This document shows, piece after piece, positions 1-10,651 of a stretch of DNA of 64,000 bases. Every line of letters starts with the position of its first letter. Position 1 is the first letter of the stretch. The position numbers and the translations under genes are program-made. The notes below the pieces were generated by a model. That model saw nothing but the letters and a program-made list of their open reading frames with translations, did not search any database and was not told the origin of the DNA. The stretch comes from Alnus glutinosa (lineage: Eukaryota > Streptophyta > Magnoliopsida > Fagales > Betulaceae): the NCBI RefSeq assembly GCF_958979055.1, contig NC_084887.1:24797044-24861043 (forward strand), read 5' to 3'.

Positions 1-3000
1 TTTGAAATAAAGTTACTTCATAGCATTAAAGTATTTATTTTAATTTTGGGTTATTGCAGCTATTCCTGTTACTCTACCTTTTGATGGTTTTATATTCCAA
101 TACATTATGATAATATTTTTCTGACTGGAAAAATGATTGATATGCTTTTTCATTTGGGGTGTTAAAAATTTTGGTACTCCGTGTGGACAAACCACCTACT
201 CCCGCGGAATTAAGTACGCCACGTGAGATTATTAAGCATGAACGGTGGGAGTGATTTAATCACTTAAGTTAGATGTTCATGAAATCTCATGTCACTAAAG
301 TCATCAGGGATTTATTCCTTAATGTTTTAGAGCCAAAGTTTTATAAAGGTTGTTTATGAACATTTAGTAAGTTCAAACAAAACTTAGCCAGCACCCTAAT
401 AGAAAAAGCTTTAAAGACAAACCTTTTACAGTTTCTGAAGTGTTTATAATCCCATTATGGGAATGAAGGATATTATAGATTAGCTTAAGTCCCTAAAGAT
501 TGAGATTTTTGAGTCATTGTTGGTCTATTTCAATTTTTTGAATTCTCTCTTCTAAGTGTAGAATTTTATCTTGTAACACACGTAAGGATAAATGGTTAGT
601 AAATAAACTTCTAACCATGTGTGTTCAAGGATATGAGAGAATTTATAAAGTGTTCACATGATTATTCATGTCAAAGGAAGGACCAATAAATGCAATCATG
701 TCCAACACTTAAAGCATGAGAATAAGGTGCCAATAAAGTATTATGGCAATCAAGATACATATTTCTCATGAAATAAAGAAAATTAAGGGCATATAAAGAA
801 AGATTGCATGAAGTATAAGAAATGACTTAAAATAAAGATAATCTCCATATCTAGTATGTCGTGAATCTCTTTTAGTGACTCAATCAAATATATTGTGGAT
901 TGATTATGGTTTAACAATCCACATTGTCAACACAAATGCAGAGTCCTTTTTAAAATGGATAACACGTGTTTATAATTTGAGCTTGTTGGGATCTATAGGT
1001 TAATTTTAAAATTCAATTATAATTTTGACCTCAAAAAAATGATTTATATTCCATAATCTTTTTGAAATCTATTTTCTAGTTTGGCTTATTAAAAATTTCA
1101 ATTTTATTTTAAACTTGAAATTTTTCTTATTTTTTGGTGGAATATTGGTTGGGGTTTATTTAAAGTCTATTTAAAATTGACCTACGTCCCAATTTTTGAA
1201 ACAAAATTATTTGTTTATTCCTGCATAGTGATGTTGACGTAAAGTAGAGTCTTTAAGAATTTAAAAATGCTCTTGTTATGGCTTTGGAGATTGAAATATA
1301 TCTCCATACAGAAAATAAAAGTCGGTGATTTACTGACTTTGGTACTTGTGTGGATTGCATAAGGGAAAGCATACCAACAAGACCATTAGAGGTGCCAAAG
1401 AGAGCCTTTTAAAATTCTTGAGATCATGTACATTGAAATATGTTAACCTTTCCATACTCATTGCTTAAATGGTCAGAGATATTTTTATCTCTTTCAATGA
1501 TGACCATATAAAGTTTATGTATGTCTATCTTCTAAATATTAAAGCTGGGGTATTGAATGCTTTCAATATCTATAAGGAAGAAGAAGAGAAACAATATGAA
1601 GATCATAAGATCTAATATAGGCATAGAGTATTAAGGTAGGTACACACAAAGGGAAATGATTAGTAATACTAATCTGCTATTACCCTTATAGAGTAAAGCT
1701 TTGAAGACCATTGTGTATATGTTAAACAGTATTCCATCTAAGGTTGTCCATAAGACACCTTTTAAAGTATGAAATATATAGAAGCTTAGTTTAAATTATT
1801 TACACATATGGGGTTGCCTTGCTAAAGAGAGGATTTATAATCCTCGCCTAAGGAAATTAGATTCAAGGACAATCAGCGGATCTTTTATAAGCTATCTAGT
1901 AAACTTTAAAGGGTTTTAATGTTTTATTATCCTTCATATAAGCCTAGAGTTGTTGATTGTAAAATTTCTAGAGGATACGGAACCTAGTGGGAGTGCTCAT
2001 TCACATAAATTGGAATTTGAGGAAGCACTAGAGTTGGCCAAATCTCCTCCTCATAGAGGATGATTGATTGTATTCAGGAAAATCAGATTGATTATCCTGA
2101 GCCACAATCACTTCTAGAACAACCAACTCATACAGAACAGGTTCAAAATCTATTCTCCCATTGCAAAATACAGAGGAAGTAGAATTAAGAAAATCCTATA
2201 GAATAAGTAGATTAACAATTCTTAGTGATTATGTTGTATATCTCCCAGAGTCTGATGTTGACGTTGGACATAAAGATGATCCAAATTTGTCTTCACATGC
2301 TATGAATGGAGAAAACTCCTCATTGAGATTCAATGCCATGAAGTGAGAGTTAAGTCCATGGCTGAAGGGTCGAGCTAGACTCGTAGCCAATGGTTTTACT
2401 CATAAGGAAGGCATTGATTATCGTGAAACATTCTCTCCAGTGTCTAAGGATGGTTCATCAAGATGATCATAGCATTAGTAGCTTATTTTTGATCCAGAGC
2501 TACATCAAGTGGATGCGAAAACAACTTTTCTGAATAGGGATCTTAAGGACGAGGTTTACATGAAACAATCAAAAGGTTTTATAAATAACAGTCAGAAAGC
2601 TTGCAAATTAAAGAATTCTATTTATGGGCTGTGATAGATCTCTCAATGGTAAGATACTTTTTACAAGGTTATTGTTTATAGAAAACCTTGTTGATTAGTA
2701 TATATACCTTAAGGTCAGTGGGAGTACAGTAATCTTTCTAGTCCTATATTTGCAAGTGGTGATTTAGGTTTGCTACATAAAGTTCACAAAACTTTGAAAT
2801 GAAGGATTTGGGTGAAACCTCTTATGTCTTTTGACATAGAGATTCACAGAGACATAAAGAATATTAACATTGTCTCGGAAGGCCTACATTGAAAAAAGTT
2901 TTGGAAAAAAAAAATTAGAATGAAGGATTTGCACCTTCAGTAGCAATTAAGAGGGACTAATTAAATACAGATTAATGTCCCAAAAGGTATTGGAATAAGG

Positions 3001-4394
3001 GCAGATGAAAAGTTTTAAGCGTCTGCATTATACATAACCATATGACTGACAATAAGTATATTGAGTCAATAAAGTGCTGCAAATAAAGCCTTGCGGTATA
3101 TGCAAGGAACCAAGAAGAACAACTTAACCTAAGGATACACTTTCCATTTGAAGGTGGTTAGTTGTTTAGATTTGAGTTTGCTGATTGTGTAGATAGTAGA
3201 AAGTCTACTCTAAGGTATATATCTTTTTATTGAAGAATAGATCCTAGAGATGCAGTTTGCAGACTATAGTTGCTACGTCTACCAAGAAAGCTAAAAGTCT
3301 AGCGTGCTATGAATTTGGTACACAGGCATGATGGTTGAGACATTTGTTGAAAGTCTCAATCTTGTCGATTTTACAGTTAGACCATAAAGATACTCTGCGG
3401 TAATTCTACTGTAATCTTCTTTTATAAGAATAAAGAGTAGAAGCAGAAGTAAATCGACATTAAGTATCTCAGTACGAGAGATAACATTAAGAGACATAAA
3501 GGGTCTATTGAGCATATAAGTACTGAATTAATGATTGCGGATCCCATGACTTAAAGTTTACCGGTAAAGAAAGAATAAAGTCATGCGGAATATATGAGAC
3601 TCATTAATTCATTTTCGCTTGGTTTGTCTCTTTTTGGTCTATAGACATAAAGTTATTGTAATAAAGATTTTTTGTGAACATTTGTTATTTTATCCATGAG
3701 GATAAATAAAGTTGGACCCGAATGACTTATAGGAAGTTCATTCATAAAGCTTGATTATCCATAAGGTACTCATGTAAGGAGTGTTTTACATCGTGATACA
3801 TGGAAGGGACGACCTAATTTTATAATGGTTTTACCGCCATGATTCGTGTGAAACATTTCTTAACTGAGTTGGAGGATTCCATAAAAGATTGGCCAAAACT
3901 AAAGAACCTAATACCATATGGTCATGTGTTATAAAGTCCAAGTGGGAGAATGTAATATATTATTCCTTTTTGGTTGTGGCCTTTATATCACATTTACGGT
4001 ATTTACTATGTTTATTATTTTTTCAATAAACATATACGGCATTATGGATATTTCCATTAATTTAGATTACCGTAAATATGGAATCGGTATTATGGTTATT
4101 TCTATTAATTTAGATTACCGTAAATATGGAATCGGTTAATTGATTTTAAAAATCAATTAACAATATGGTTTCTTTGATGGAAGGAAACAATACGGTGTTT
4201 ACCATTTGAGGGTCCCTAACCTAGCCTATAAATAGAGTGCCTGTGTACACCATCAGTACAGCCATCAAGCAATAGGCATAGGTTAGAAGATCCCTCAAAT
4301 AATCTTTCTTGTTCTTCAGATGGATCGTGGAGACGCTTGAGCAAACATGGCTAGAGGTAAGCCTGAATCCTGTTTATTCGTTTTCCGCTGCGCA
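1..4394 (+). mobile_element. Degenerate Ty1/copia LTR retrotransposon (5' end outside window)
   Basis: Remnants of a copia polyprotein appear in the canonical order on the plus strand, broken by many stops and frameshifts. A Gag zinc-knuckle tail (GHIKKDCMKYKK) lies near 788-825. A degraded protease-like stretch lies near 890-935. Integrase fragments follow at about 1340-1540, including a CVDCIKGK-like motif and a stretch resembling the IDDHTK region. Reverse transcriptase starts near 2360 with a motif like KARLVAKGFTQ, then ETFSPVSK, a VDAKTAFLNGDL-like motif and IYGL near 2620. RNase H and the polypurine tract (AAGTGGGAG, about 3940-3949) precede the 3' LTR. The order PR-INT-RT-RH separates copia from gypsy elements. 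No intact reading frame remains, so the copy is dead. No 5' LTR is recognisable in the window. Confidence 0.85.
3951..4394 (+). repeat. 3' LTR of the copia element
   Basis: The LTR begins TGTAATATATT directly after the purine-rich tract AAGTGGGAGAA and contains a TATA-like box (CTATAAATAG, about 4225). I end it at GCTGCGCA (4394), which is typical of copia LTR ends, but with no 5' copy to compare this boundary is approximate. A 48-bp unit is tandemly duplicated in the upstream half at 4041-4088 and 4089-4136, with two differences. Confidence 0.65.
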
Positions 4395-4429
4395 TGTTAG
4401 ATTAAATAATATGTTGATTATTTCTATCA

Positions 4430-6844
4430 CTAAGAACTCCGGATGTAAGAAGAGTTGGACTTTGGGTAATTGTGGGAGTCGGAAAAACAGCCATAATGCA
4501 GAACATGAATAATAATGCTGATGTTGCTAAAATGTTTGATATTGTCATTTGGTTAACTATATCAAGTATTTGGGCATAGAAATGTTGCAACGTGCAATTA
4601 CGCAACGGCTCAAATTCAATGTGGAAGATATCACTCAACCTGATGAAATTGCTCAAAGAATACGTACAGAGTTGGAATGCAAAAAGTACTTACTTCTTTT
4701 GGATGAAGTTTCTGAAGTTTTTGATCTGCATAAGATAGGAATCAGTTGCAACCAAAATGATAGTAAGGTGGTATTGGCAACTAGATATTTTCATATTTGT
4801 GATGGTATGGAGACAGATGTGGAAGTTCAAGTGCAACGGTTGTCTGAAGATGATGCATACAAGATGTTCTTGGAAAAACTAGGTCGAAATGTAAATCTTT
4901 CAAGTATTGAACCAATAGCCAGAAAAGTTGCTTACGAGTATTCTTGTTTGCCATTCTTGATAGAAAAGATAGCGTCAACCTTCAAAAGATATAAAGAAAA
5001 CTATGAATTGTGGAGTGAGGGACTAAGGAGACTGCAATGGCTCAATACCAAAGTCCAAGGCATGGATGAAGTGATTGGGTTCTTAGAGTTCTGTTATAAT
5101 CAATTAGGTGATGAGGAGAAAAAGTTTTGCTTTCTGTACGGTGCATTGTATCTTGGAGATTGTGAAATATATATAGATCATTTGTTGGAATGTTGGAAAG
5201 CTGAAGATTTTATTCATGATGCAAATGAGTTCAGAGTTGCACGCCGGAAAGGGTGGGGTATATTGAATGACCTTATCCTATCGTCCTTGCTAGAGATGAG
5301 TGAAAAGATGAATCATGTAAGGATGAACAAAGTAGTTCGGAGAATGGCCCATAAAATATCCAAAGAAAGCAATCATCTTAAAATTTTGGTGAAACCCGAT
5401 GAGGAGCTGCAAGAGGCCCCCAATGAGATAGAATGGCAGAAGACAAATAGAATCTCCTTGATGGATGATAATTTGCACACTTTACCAGAAAAGCCATGTT
5501 GCAGTAGTCTTTCAACATTGTTCTTACAGAGAAATCTTTCTTTGAGAGTAATTCCCGAGTCATTCTTTGAACTCATGCAAGAGTTACGAGTTCCAGACTT
5601 ACATGACACTAGAATTACATCATTACCATCATCGATATCTAGCTTGACATGCCTCAAAGCGCTTTATCTGAATTCTTGCAAGTGTTTGAGGAAACTCCCA
5701 ACTGAAATAAAAAAACTTGTATGCCTTGAGATACTTGATATTCAAGGTACTGAGATTAATTTTATACCAATTGAGATTCGAGGCTTGACTGAGTTGAAGT
5801 GTTTACGTCTTTCATTATCAGATGTTGGCATGGGGCAGTCAAGTGATGCAGAATTTGGTAAAGATGTCTTATCAAAACTTTTCTTATCGGAAGAACTAAG
5901 AATCAATGTAAATAAGGGTTTTCTGAAAAAGGAGAATGCTATGGATGGCTTCCTTGAAAAAGTTGACTTCACTTTCAATTTGCTTTCCCATAGTGGATTA
6001 TCTAGAGGCGTTTATTTCAGAGTTCCCTCAATGGGAGGTTCTTAACTTCAAATTCCAATTTTCTGTTGGTTCCCATTACCAAACCAGGTATAAAAATTTT
6101 GATAATTCGAAATATCAGATGAGGAGGTGTTCGATGTTTACAAATGGTGATGGTGTAGGTCGTGCAATTTCAGAGGTTTTTGCACAAAGCGATGCATTTG
6201 AATTGACTGGCCACAAGGGAGCTTCAAAACTATCAGATTTTGGTGTAGATAACATTAACATGATGCGTGGTTGTTTGATTGAAGGGTGCCATGAAATTGA
6301 AATCTTGTTGATGGTAATAGTATAACGAACAGTGCATTAACAGGGTTGGAAGAGATGCACATTAATGATGCTGCAAATTTGACAAGTATTTGGGAAGGAG
6401 TTGTTCATACTGGAAGCCTAGCCCGACTAAAGACTCTTAACTTTATGCAAATGTATGAGTTTAAAGAAGATCTTCTCCAACGGCATGATTGCACAACTCT
6501 CTAGACTTCAAAACTTAAAAGTTGAAGAGTGTTCTGAAATCGAAGAGATAATTATGGAGTCTAAAAACAGTGGTTTGGAACCTGATGTGCTTCCAAATTT
6601 GAAGACACTAGAATTGCTTGATCTTCCAAAAGTAAGAAGCATTTGGATTAGTGACTCTATAAAGTGGTCATCTTTGAAGAAGATTGAGATATCTATGTGT
6701 CAGTTGTTGACAAGATTGCCCTTCAACAAGGAGAATGCAATCAATTTGGAGTGTATTGAAGTCCAACGATCATGGTGGGATGCATTGGCATGGCAAGAAG
6801 CTGACATTGAACAAAGACTACGACCTATATGCAGCTTCAACTAG
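4430..6844 (+). pseudogene. Broken NB-ARC/LRR (CNL-type) disease-resistance gene
   Basis: This is a remnant of an intracellular NLR immune receptor. A P-loop (GVGKTA) lies at about 4475-4492 in a context reading RVGLW. Next come the RNBS-A-like VIWLTIS, the kinase-2 motif KYLLLLDEV (about 4684), SKVVLATR (RNBS-B), a weakened GLPL motif reading SCLPFLI, and CFLYGALY (RNBS-D). The MHD position is altered (VRMNKVVRRMA). Leucine-rich repeats run from about 5500 to 6840. The frame switches after the P-loop (about 4575), near 5940, near 6312 and near 6455, alternating between two frames. The coiled-coil half is missing: homology begins about 40 bp after the copia LTR. I call it a pseudogene, most like the RPS2/At4g27190 type. 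Introns at the four breaks are unlikely because splice signals are not obvious and this type is usually intronless here. Confidence 0.8.
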
Positions 6845-8113
6845 TGGTTTGGGTTTTCATCCTTCTCGACAGCCCTTCATGTGTGTAAGTTGGTACTTGG
6901 TAGTAGGAATGTCATTGAAGGTCCTATGTTCTTTCCTTTTCAAGGTGTATTATATGCCTATTATCTTGACATGTTTGATTGTGTTTGAAACTCGAATTTG
7001 TGAGTGTTCATAATTGTCACAATCTTTGATCATTAGCGCTCATAGTTGTCCCAAATATTTAATGATAAATTTTTCTATGCTTCCGTATTCTAGTAATTAA
7101 GATAGCAATTTAGCTTAAATTAAATGAGTTTTGTATAGCCAAACCTACCCTTTCAAGTACTTTCAATTTCAATAAGCTACTTGGGAAAGCCCGAATCTTG
7201 TTTGGCTTAGGACTACCTTAGTCCATTGCATTTTCATCTTCCTTAATAAGTTATAGATATTATGCTTTAAATGTATGGTGTTTGAAGTTTTAGGTGAGCA
7301 AAAGAACTACACATTAACCCTCTACACTTTCCTTTTTAGTAACCAAACCTAGCTTTAATTGAAATTGTAGTTAGATTATAGCCTCTGTTACTTGAAGTTT
7401 ATTTTCTTGTTCTAATCAAATTCAGCAACACAGCATACAAGAAAATTCTCTGTTAGAAGTATGGCCGTAAAGCATTCTTTGATACTCACAGTGAATTGCA
7501 AGTAATGTACAGAAAAGTGTTATGTAATTGTTTTGAAATTACGAAGCAAACTTCTCATGTTGTTATACTTGTTTAATTACTTGATATATTATTGTGTTGA
7601 TACGCATTTTATTGTTAAGAATTACATTAAGAGAAATGATATTTGTACATCAATTGTATAAGGATTAAGATATACATGGCTCGATCTCACACTTGCATTA
7701 GCCAATTTTATTTGTTGAGGTGACTCATTAAATCTTATTAACATTTTTCAGATGATGTATGTAACAGATCGGGATCCTTCTAGCTAGACAATGTTGGAGA
7801 ATTTGGAATCTTTTGGTGCGAGCTCATGATAATGTGCTAAGGTATCTCAGTATTTTAGTTTATAGAGCAGCAGACATGTTTATGTTTTTTATTTACTTAA
7901 AATGATTGTTCTTGGAGACCTTTTGTTTTGCTGGGGATTTTAGAATTTGTTCGAATTGTTATTGTGGTCTTTTATCCTATGGAGTTCTTGTTATTAATTA
8001 CTTTAGTTCAGGTTTGGTTTTTTATGGTACTTGAATACTCGATAATATGTGGACTTTGGAGATTGTGTTGATGAATTTTTTGTTGCTTCACGTTGAATCT
8101 GAATATTGGTTTA

Positions 8114-8115
<2 letters not shown>
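6845..8115. other. Non-coding region downstream of the CNL remnant
   Basis: AT-rich sequence with no reading frame that resembles a known protein. It probably includes the old 3' untranslated region of the NLR gene. I see no tRNA and no clear transposon ends. Confidence 0.4.

Positions 8116-8160
<45 letters not shown>
8116..8160. repeat. (AT)n microsatellite
   Basis: An uninterrupted run of about 22 AT dinucleotides, likely length-polymorphic. Confidence 0.95.
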
Positions 8161-8161
<1 letters not shown>

Positions 8162-8379
8162 CATTTACATTATCCATGGTCACAGTGTAGGAGCCCCAGA
8201 CAAGCAAGATCTTCAATATAAACATGTATGAAAGGATTATGACATCATCTTCTAGATTTCTAACATCAAACAGTCTCTCTATTTTCAAAGTTTTTAGCAT
8301 TTCGCTCTTTCCAAAAACACTACATTAAGCACAAATAAGCCAACTTTCACACTTTCAAAGCATTGTGGTTTCTCAATTG

Positions 8380-9030
8380 TCACATTTAACTCACCAACAT
8401 CTTACTCACCCTTCTAAGCATAACCTATGCAATACCAAACAACTAAAAGAGTGCACTCCACAGTTTTGTTACAACCTTAAAATGAAGTAGGTAATCAATA
8501 GACTTCTCACATTTCTTACACATACAACACCAATCCACCACAGCAACATTCCTATTTCATAAATTATTCAAAGTTACGATTTTCTTTAAAGTCATTGTCC
8601 ACACAAAGAACGCCACTGTCGATGAAGCCTTACTTTCCAAATACTCTTCCAAAGAAAATGGGAACTTACTGAAGTAGATAACACATAATAGTAAGACTTA
8701 ATTTCAACAACTCAAAAGCTTCACTCTTTGAGAATACACCACCTCAAAAGAAGAAGAAAAGGAAAGAAAAAAAAAAAAAACCATTTCCACCTCCCAATCA
8801 TGCGCAGGTCTTGTAAAGAAAATATTCTAATGAATGTTTCCATTCCAAAACTCCATATGATCCACCACCCACGCACCCTTATCACAAGCTATAACGAATA
8901 ATTTCATAAATGAGAACTTCAAAGCCTGCTCTCCACACCAAACACCATGCCAAAACCGCACCTTAAATCCATTTCCTACTTCATACCTCATATATTTAAA
9001 AAATATTCCCAACCCCCAACCTCTTTTGAA
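8380..9030 (-). mobile_element. LINE (non-LTR retrotransposon) ORF2 3' fragment
   Basis: Read on the minus strand, 8830-9030 encodes a region like VGNGFKVRFWHGVWCGEQAL followed by VVDHMEFWNG. About 8400-8600 encodes AFFVWTMTLKKIVTL and, further on, VVDWCCMCKKCEKSIDYLL. These match the segment after the reverse transcriptase and the zinc-binding zf-RVT domain of plant LINE ORF2 proteins. Stops and frameshifts interrupt it, so it is an inactive, 5'-truncated copy. It lies downstream of the CMC2 gene in the same orientation. Its ends are approximate. Confidence 0.75.
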
Positions 9031-9422
9031 CACCAACCTCCCTTCAAACTTTGCACAAGTTTCATATAAGCAATTCTTATTCAGATACAAGACAGTTTAA
9101 AAAATCCTGTTATTTCTATTTCAAAGTAGGAAAGATCTCAAACTTGAAATCTTCAAGAAACATTACATATTATGCATCTAATGGACAAATAATTAATTCC
9201 TACGAATTCAACAGAACAAATAAGCACCATGAAAAAATCATGTGCAACGAGTCTTCAATCTGTGGAAGCAAAGATCATGCTTCCTACAACATCAATTCTT
9301 TTGGGATTTGGTAAACATGTTTCTTTATGTTATTTGTGCCGGCAAAGGTTCATGGATGAGTGCTCTTGGAGCAGTCGTCAAACTTCTGTTTGCCATGAAG
9401 ATGTTGATCTCTCACTTTCCCA

Positions 9423-10268
9423 TTAACTTTGCACAAGGTCGTTCTCTTCAGTGCTTCTCTCAGCAGTTTCCTTCCTAAAAGATTGTAGTCTTTCCTTCAA
9501 TTTCTTACTCTGCTCAAAGTTTGCTTTCCGCTTCAGAGCTTTCTGTCAAAAAATTTGAAGATCTTGTTATAGGAATAATAAAATAAAGACCCCAACCAGA
9601 GAAAAACAAAGACAAATATAATAAAAACTCACCTCCTCCCTGAAACAACGATCAAGCTTTATTTTGAGATCTGTACATTCACCAAAAAATTTCCGAATAG
9701 GATGGTCTATATGACACTTCTGGAACTCCTCAATAATCTACACAAAATCAGATAGAACAATCACACCAACATCTATCCACTTATTTGCCATCTTCCAAAA
9801 CTTGATTTGAAGGGAAAAAAAAATGAAATGGTTCCGATGAACCGGACATAAGAACCAAAATTATGACATAAACATTTATGGTTTGTGAAGCAAAACACAG
9901 TTCACTTTACATAAATTGCCACAAAACTATTCCAACTTCTCTTGCTCATAAATGATGATAGGGTTACCATGCCAAAATCATCTTTCCTCTTACTTATTGC
10001 TACTCTATCTAGACATATTCCAACAACTCGGATTTGGCTCAAAATCCTGGGTCCATATATCTCATAATAACAACCAAGCAAATATATATATATATATATA
10101 TATATCCTGTCAAAGCTATCAATTTAAAGTTAATCCCACAAAACAAAAACAAGAGATTTATAAGCCTAAAGAAATTGTGGATAATAAATCATAAATAAAG
10201 CTAGAAGATGAAGAGAGACTCACTTCGGCGCACATTGGGTGCTTGTGTAGTGTTAAAGGAGGATGCAT
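9423..10268 (-). CDS. CMC2: COX assembly mitochondrial protein 2 homolog (twin CX9C)
   Basis: This is a three-exon gene whose exons are too short to stand out as open frames. Exon 1 is 10268-10224 (15 codons), exon 2 is 9737-9633 (35 codons) and exon 3 is 9542-9423 (39 codons plus stop). Both introns are phase 0 with GT-AG ends (GTGAGT donors, TAG and CAG acceptors). The 89-residue product starts MHPPLTLHKHPMCAE. Its cysteines at 13, 23, 36 and 46 give two exact CX9C motifs, followed by a lysine/arginine-rich helix (KALKRKANFEQSKKLKERL). Family knowledge: Cmc2 proteins are imported into the mitochondrial intermembrane space, where the paired cysteines are oxidised, and they help assemble cytochrome c oxidase. 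A 5' untranslated intron is possible, because TTGTTGCAG lies upstream of the ATG. I am confident of the identity from the cysteine spacing and the N-terminal sequence. Confidence 0.92.
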
Positions 10269-10544
10269 TTTCCTTTCTTTCCTATTTCTTTTTTATTTTT
10301 TTAACAAAATCGCTTCAAGCTGTAGCAACCTGCAACAACCACCACCAACAATGTTATACCCTTCAAATGAAATTTTTCCCAAATGAAAGACAAAGCATGA
10401 ATATGACATTGTGCATCCGTTTGGTTCCTAAGCAAATTACAGGAAAATGGCTGAAAAAAGGGGGAAAAAAAATAAAGATCTTTCGTTTTTTAGCATAAGA
10501 ATTGCTACTAGAATGAAACAAATTTAGCCCTAAAAGCAACAATC
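10269..10544 (-). promoter_or_regulatory. Upstream/5' leader region of the CMC2 gene
   Basis: On the minus strand a short purine-rich leader precedes the ATG. Just upstream is a pyrimidine-rich stretch ending TTGTTGCAG (about 10330), a good acceptor for an intron in the 5' untranslated region. If that is right, the first exon and promoter lie further right, possibly beyond the inserted LTR at 10652. I see no clear TATA box. Confidence 0.35.
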
Positions 10545-10651
10545 AAAAATCCAAAAGTACACGAATCAAGAAACGGAAAGCTCCATCACTGATCAAAACC
10601 CAGAAAAAACACGCACACAAATATACCCATAACATAAGCAACAATAGAAAA
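10545..10651. repeat. Direct repeat copy 1 flanking the solo LTR
   Basis: A sequence of about 107 bp containing GAATCAAGAAACGGAAAGCT and ATCAAAACCCA, matched by a diverged copy at 13805-13894 (by eye roughly 80% identical). It ends exactly where the TGTAACGACC terminus of the inserted element starts. Confidence 0.7.

Noticed and set aside
8088..8300. A frame containing repeated isoleucine-tyrosine
   Set aside because: It only translates the (AT)n microsatellite; similar frames at 10.1, 35.8 and 44.8 kb were rejected for the same reason.
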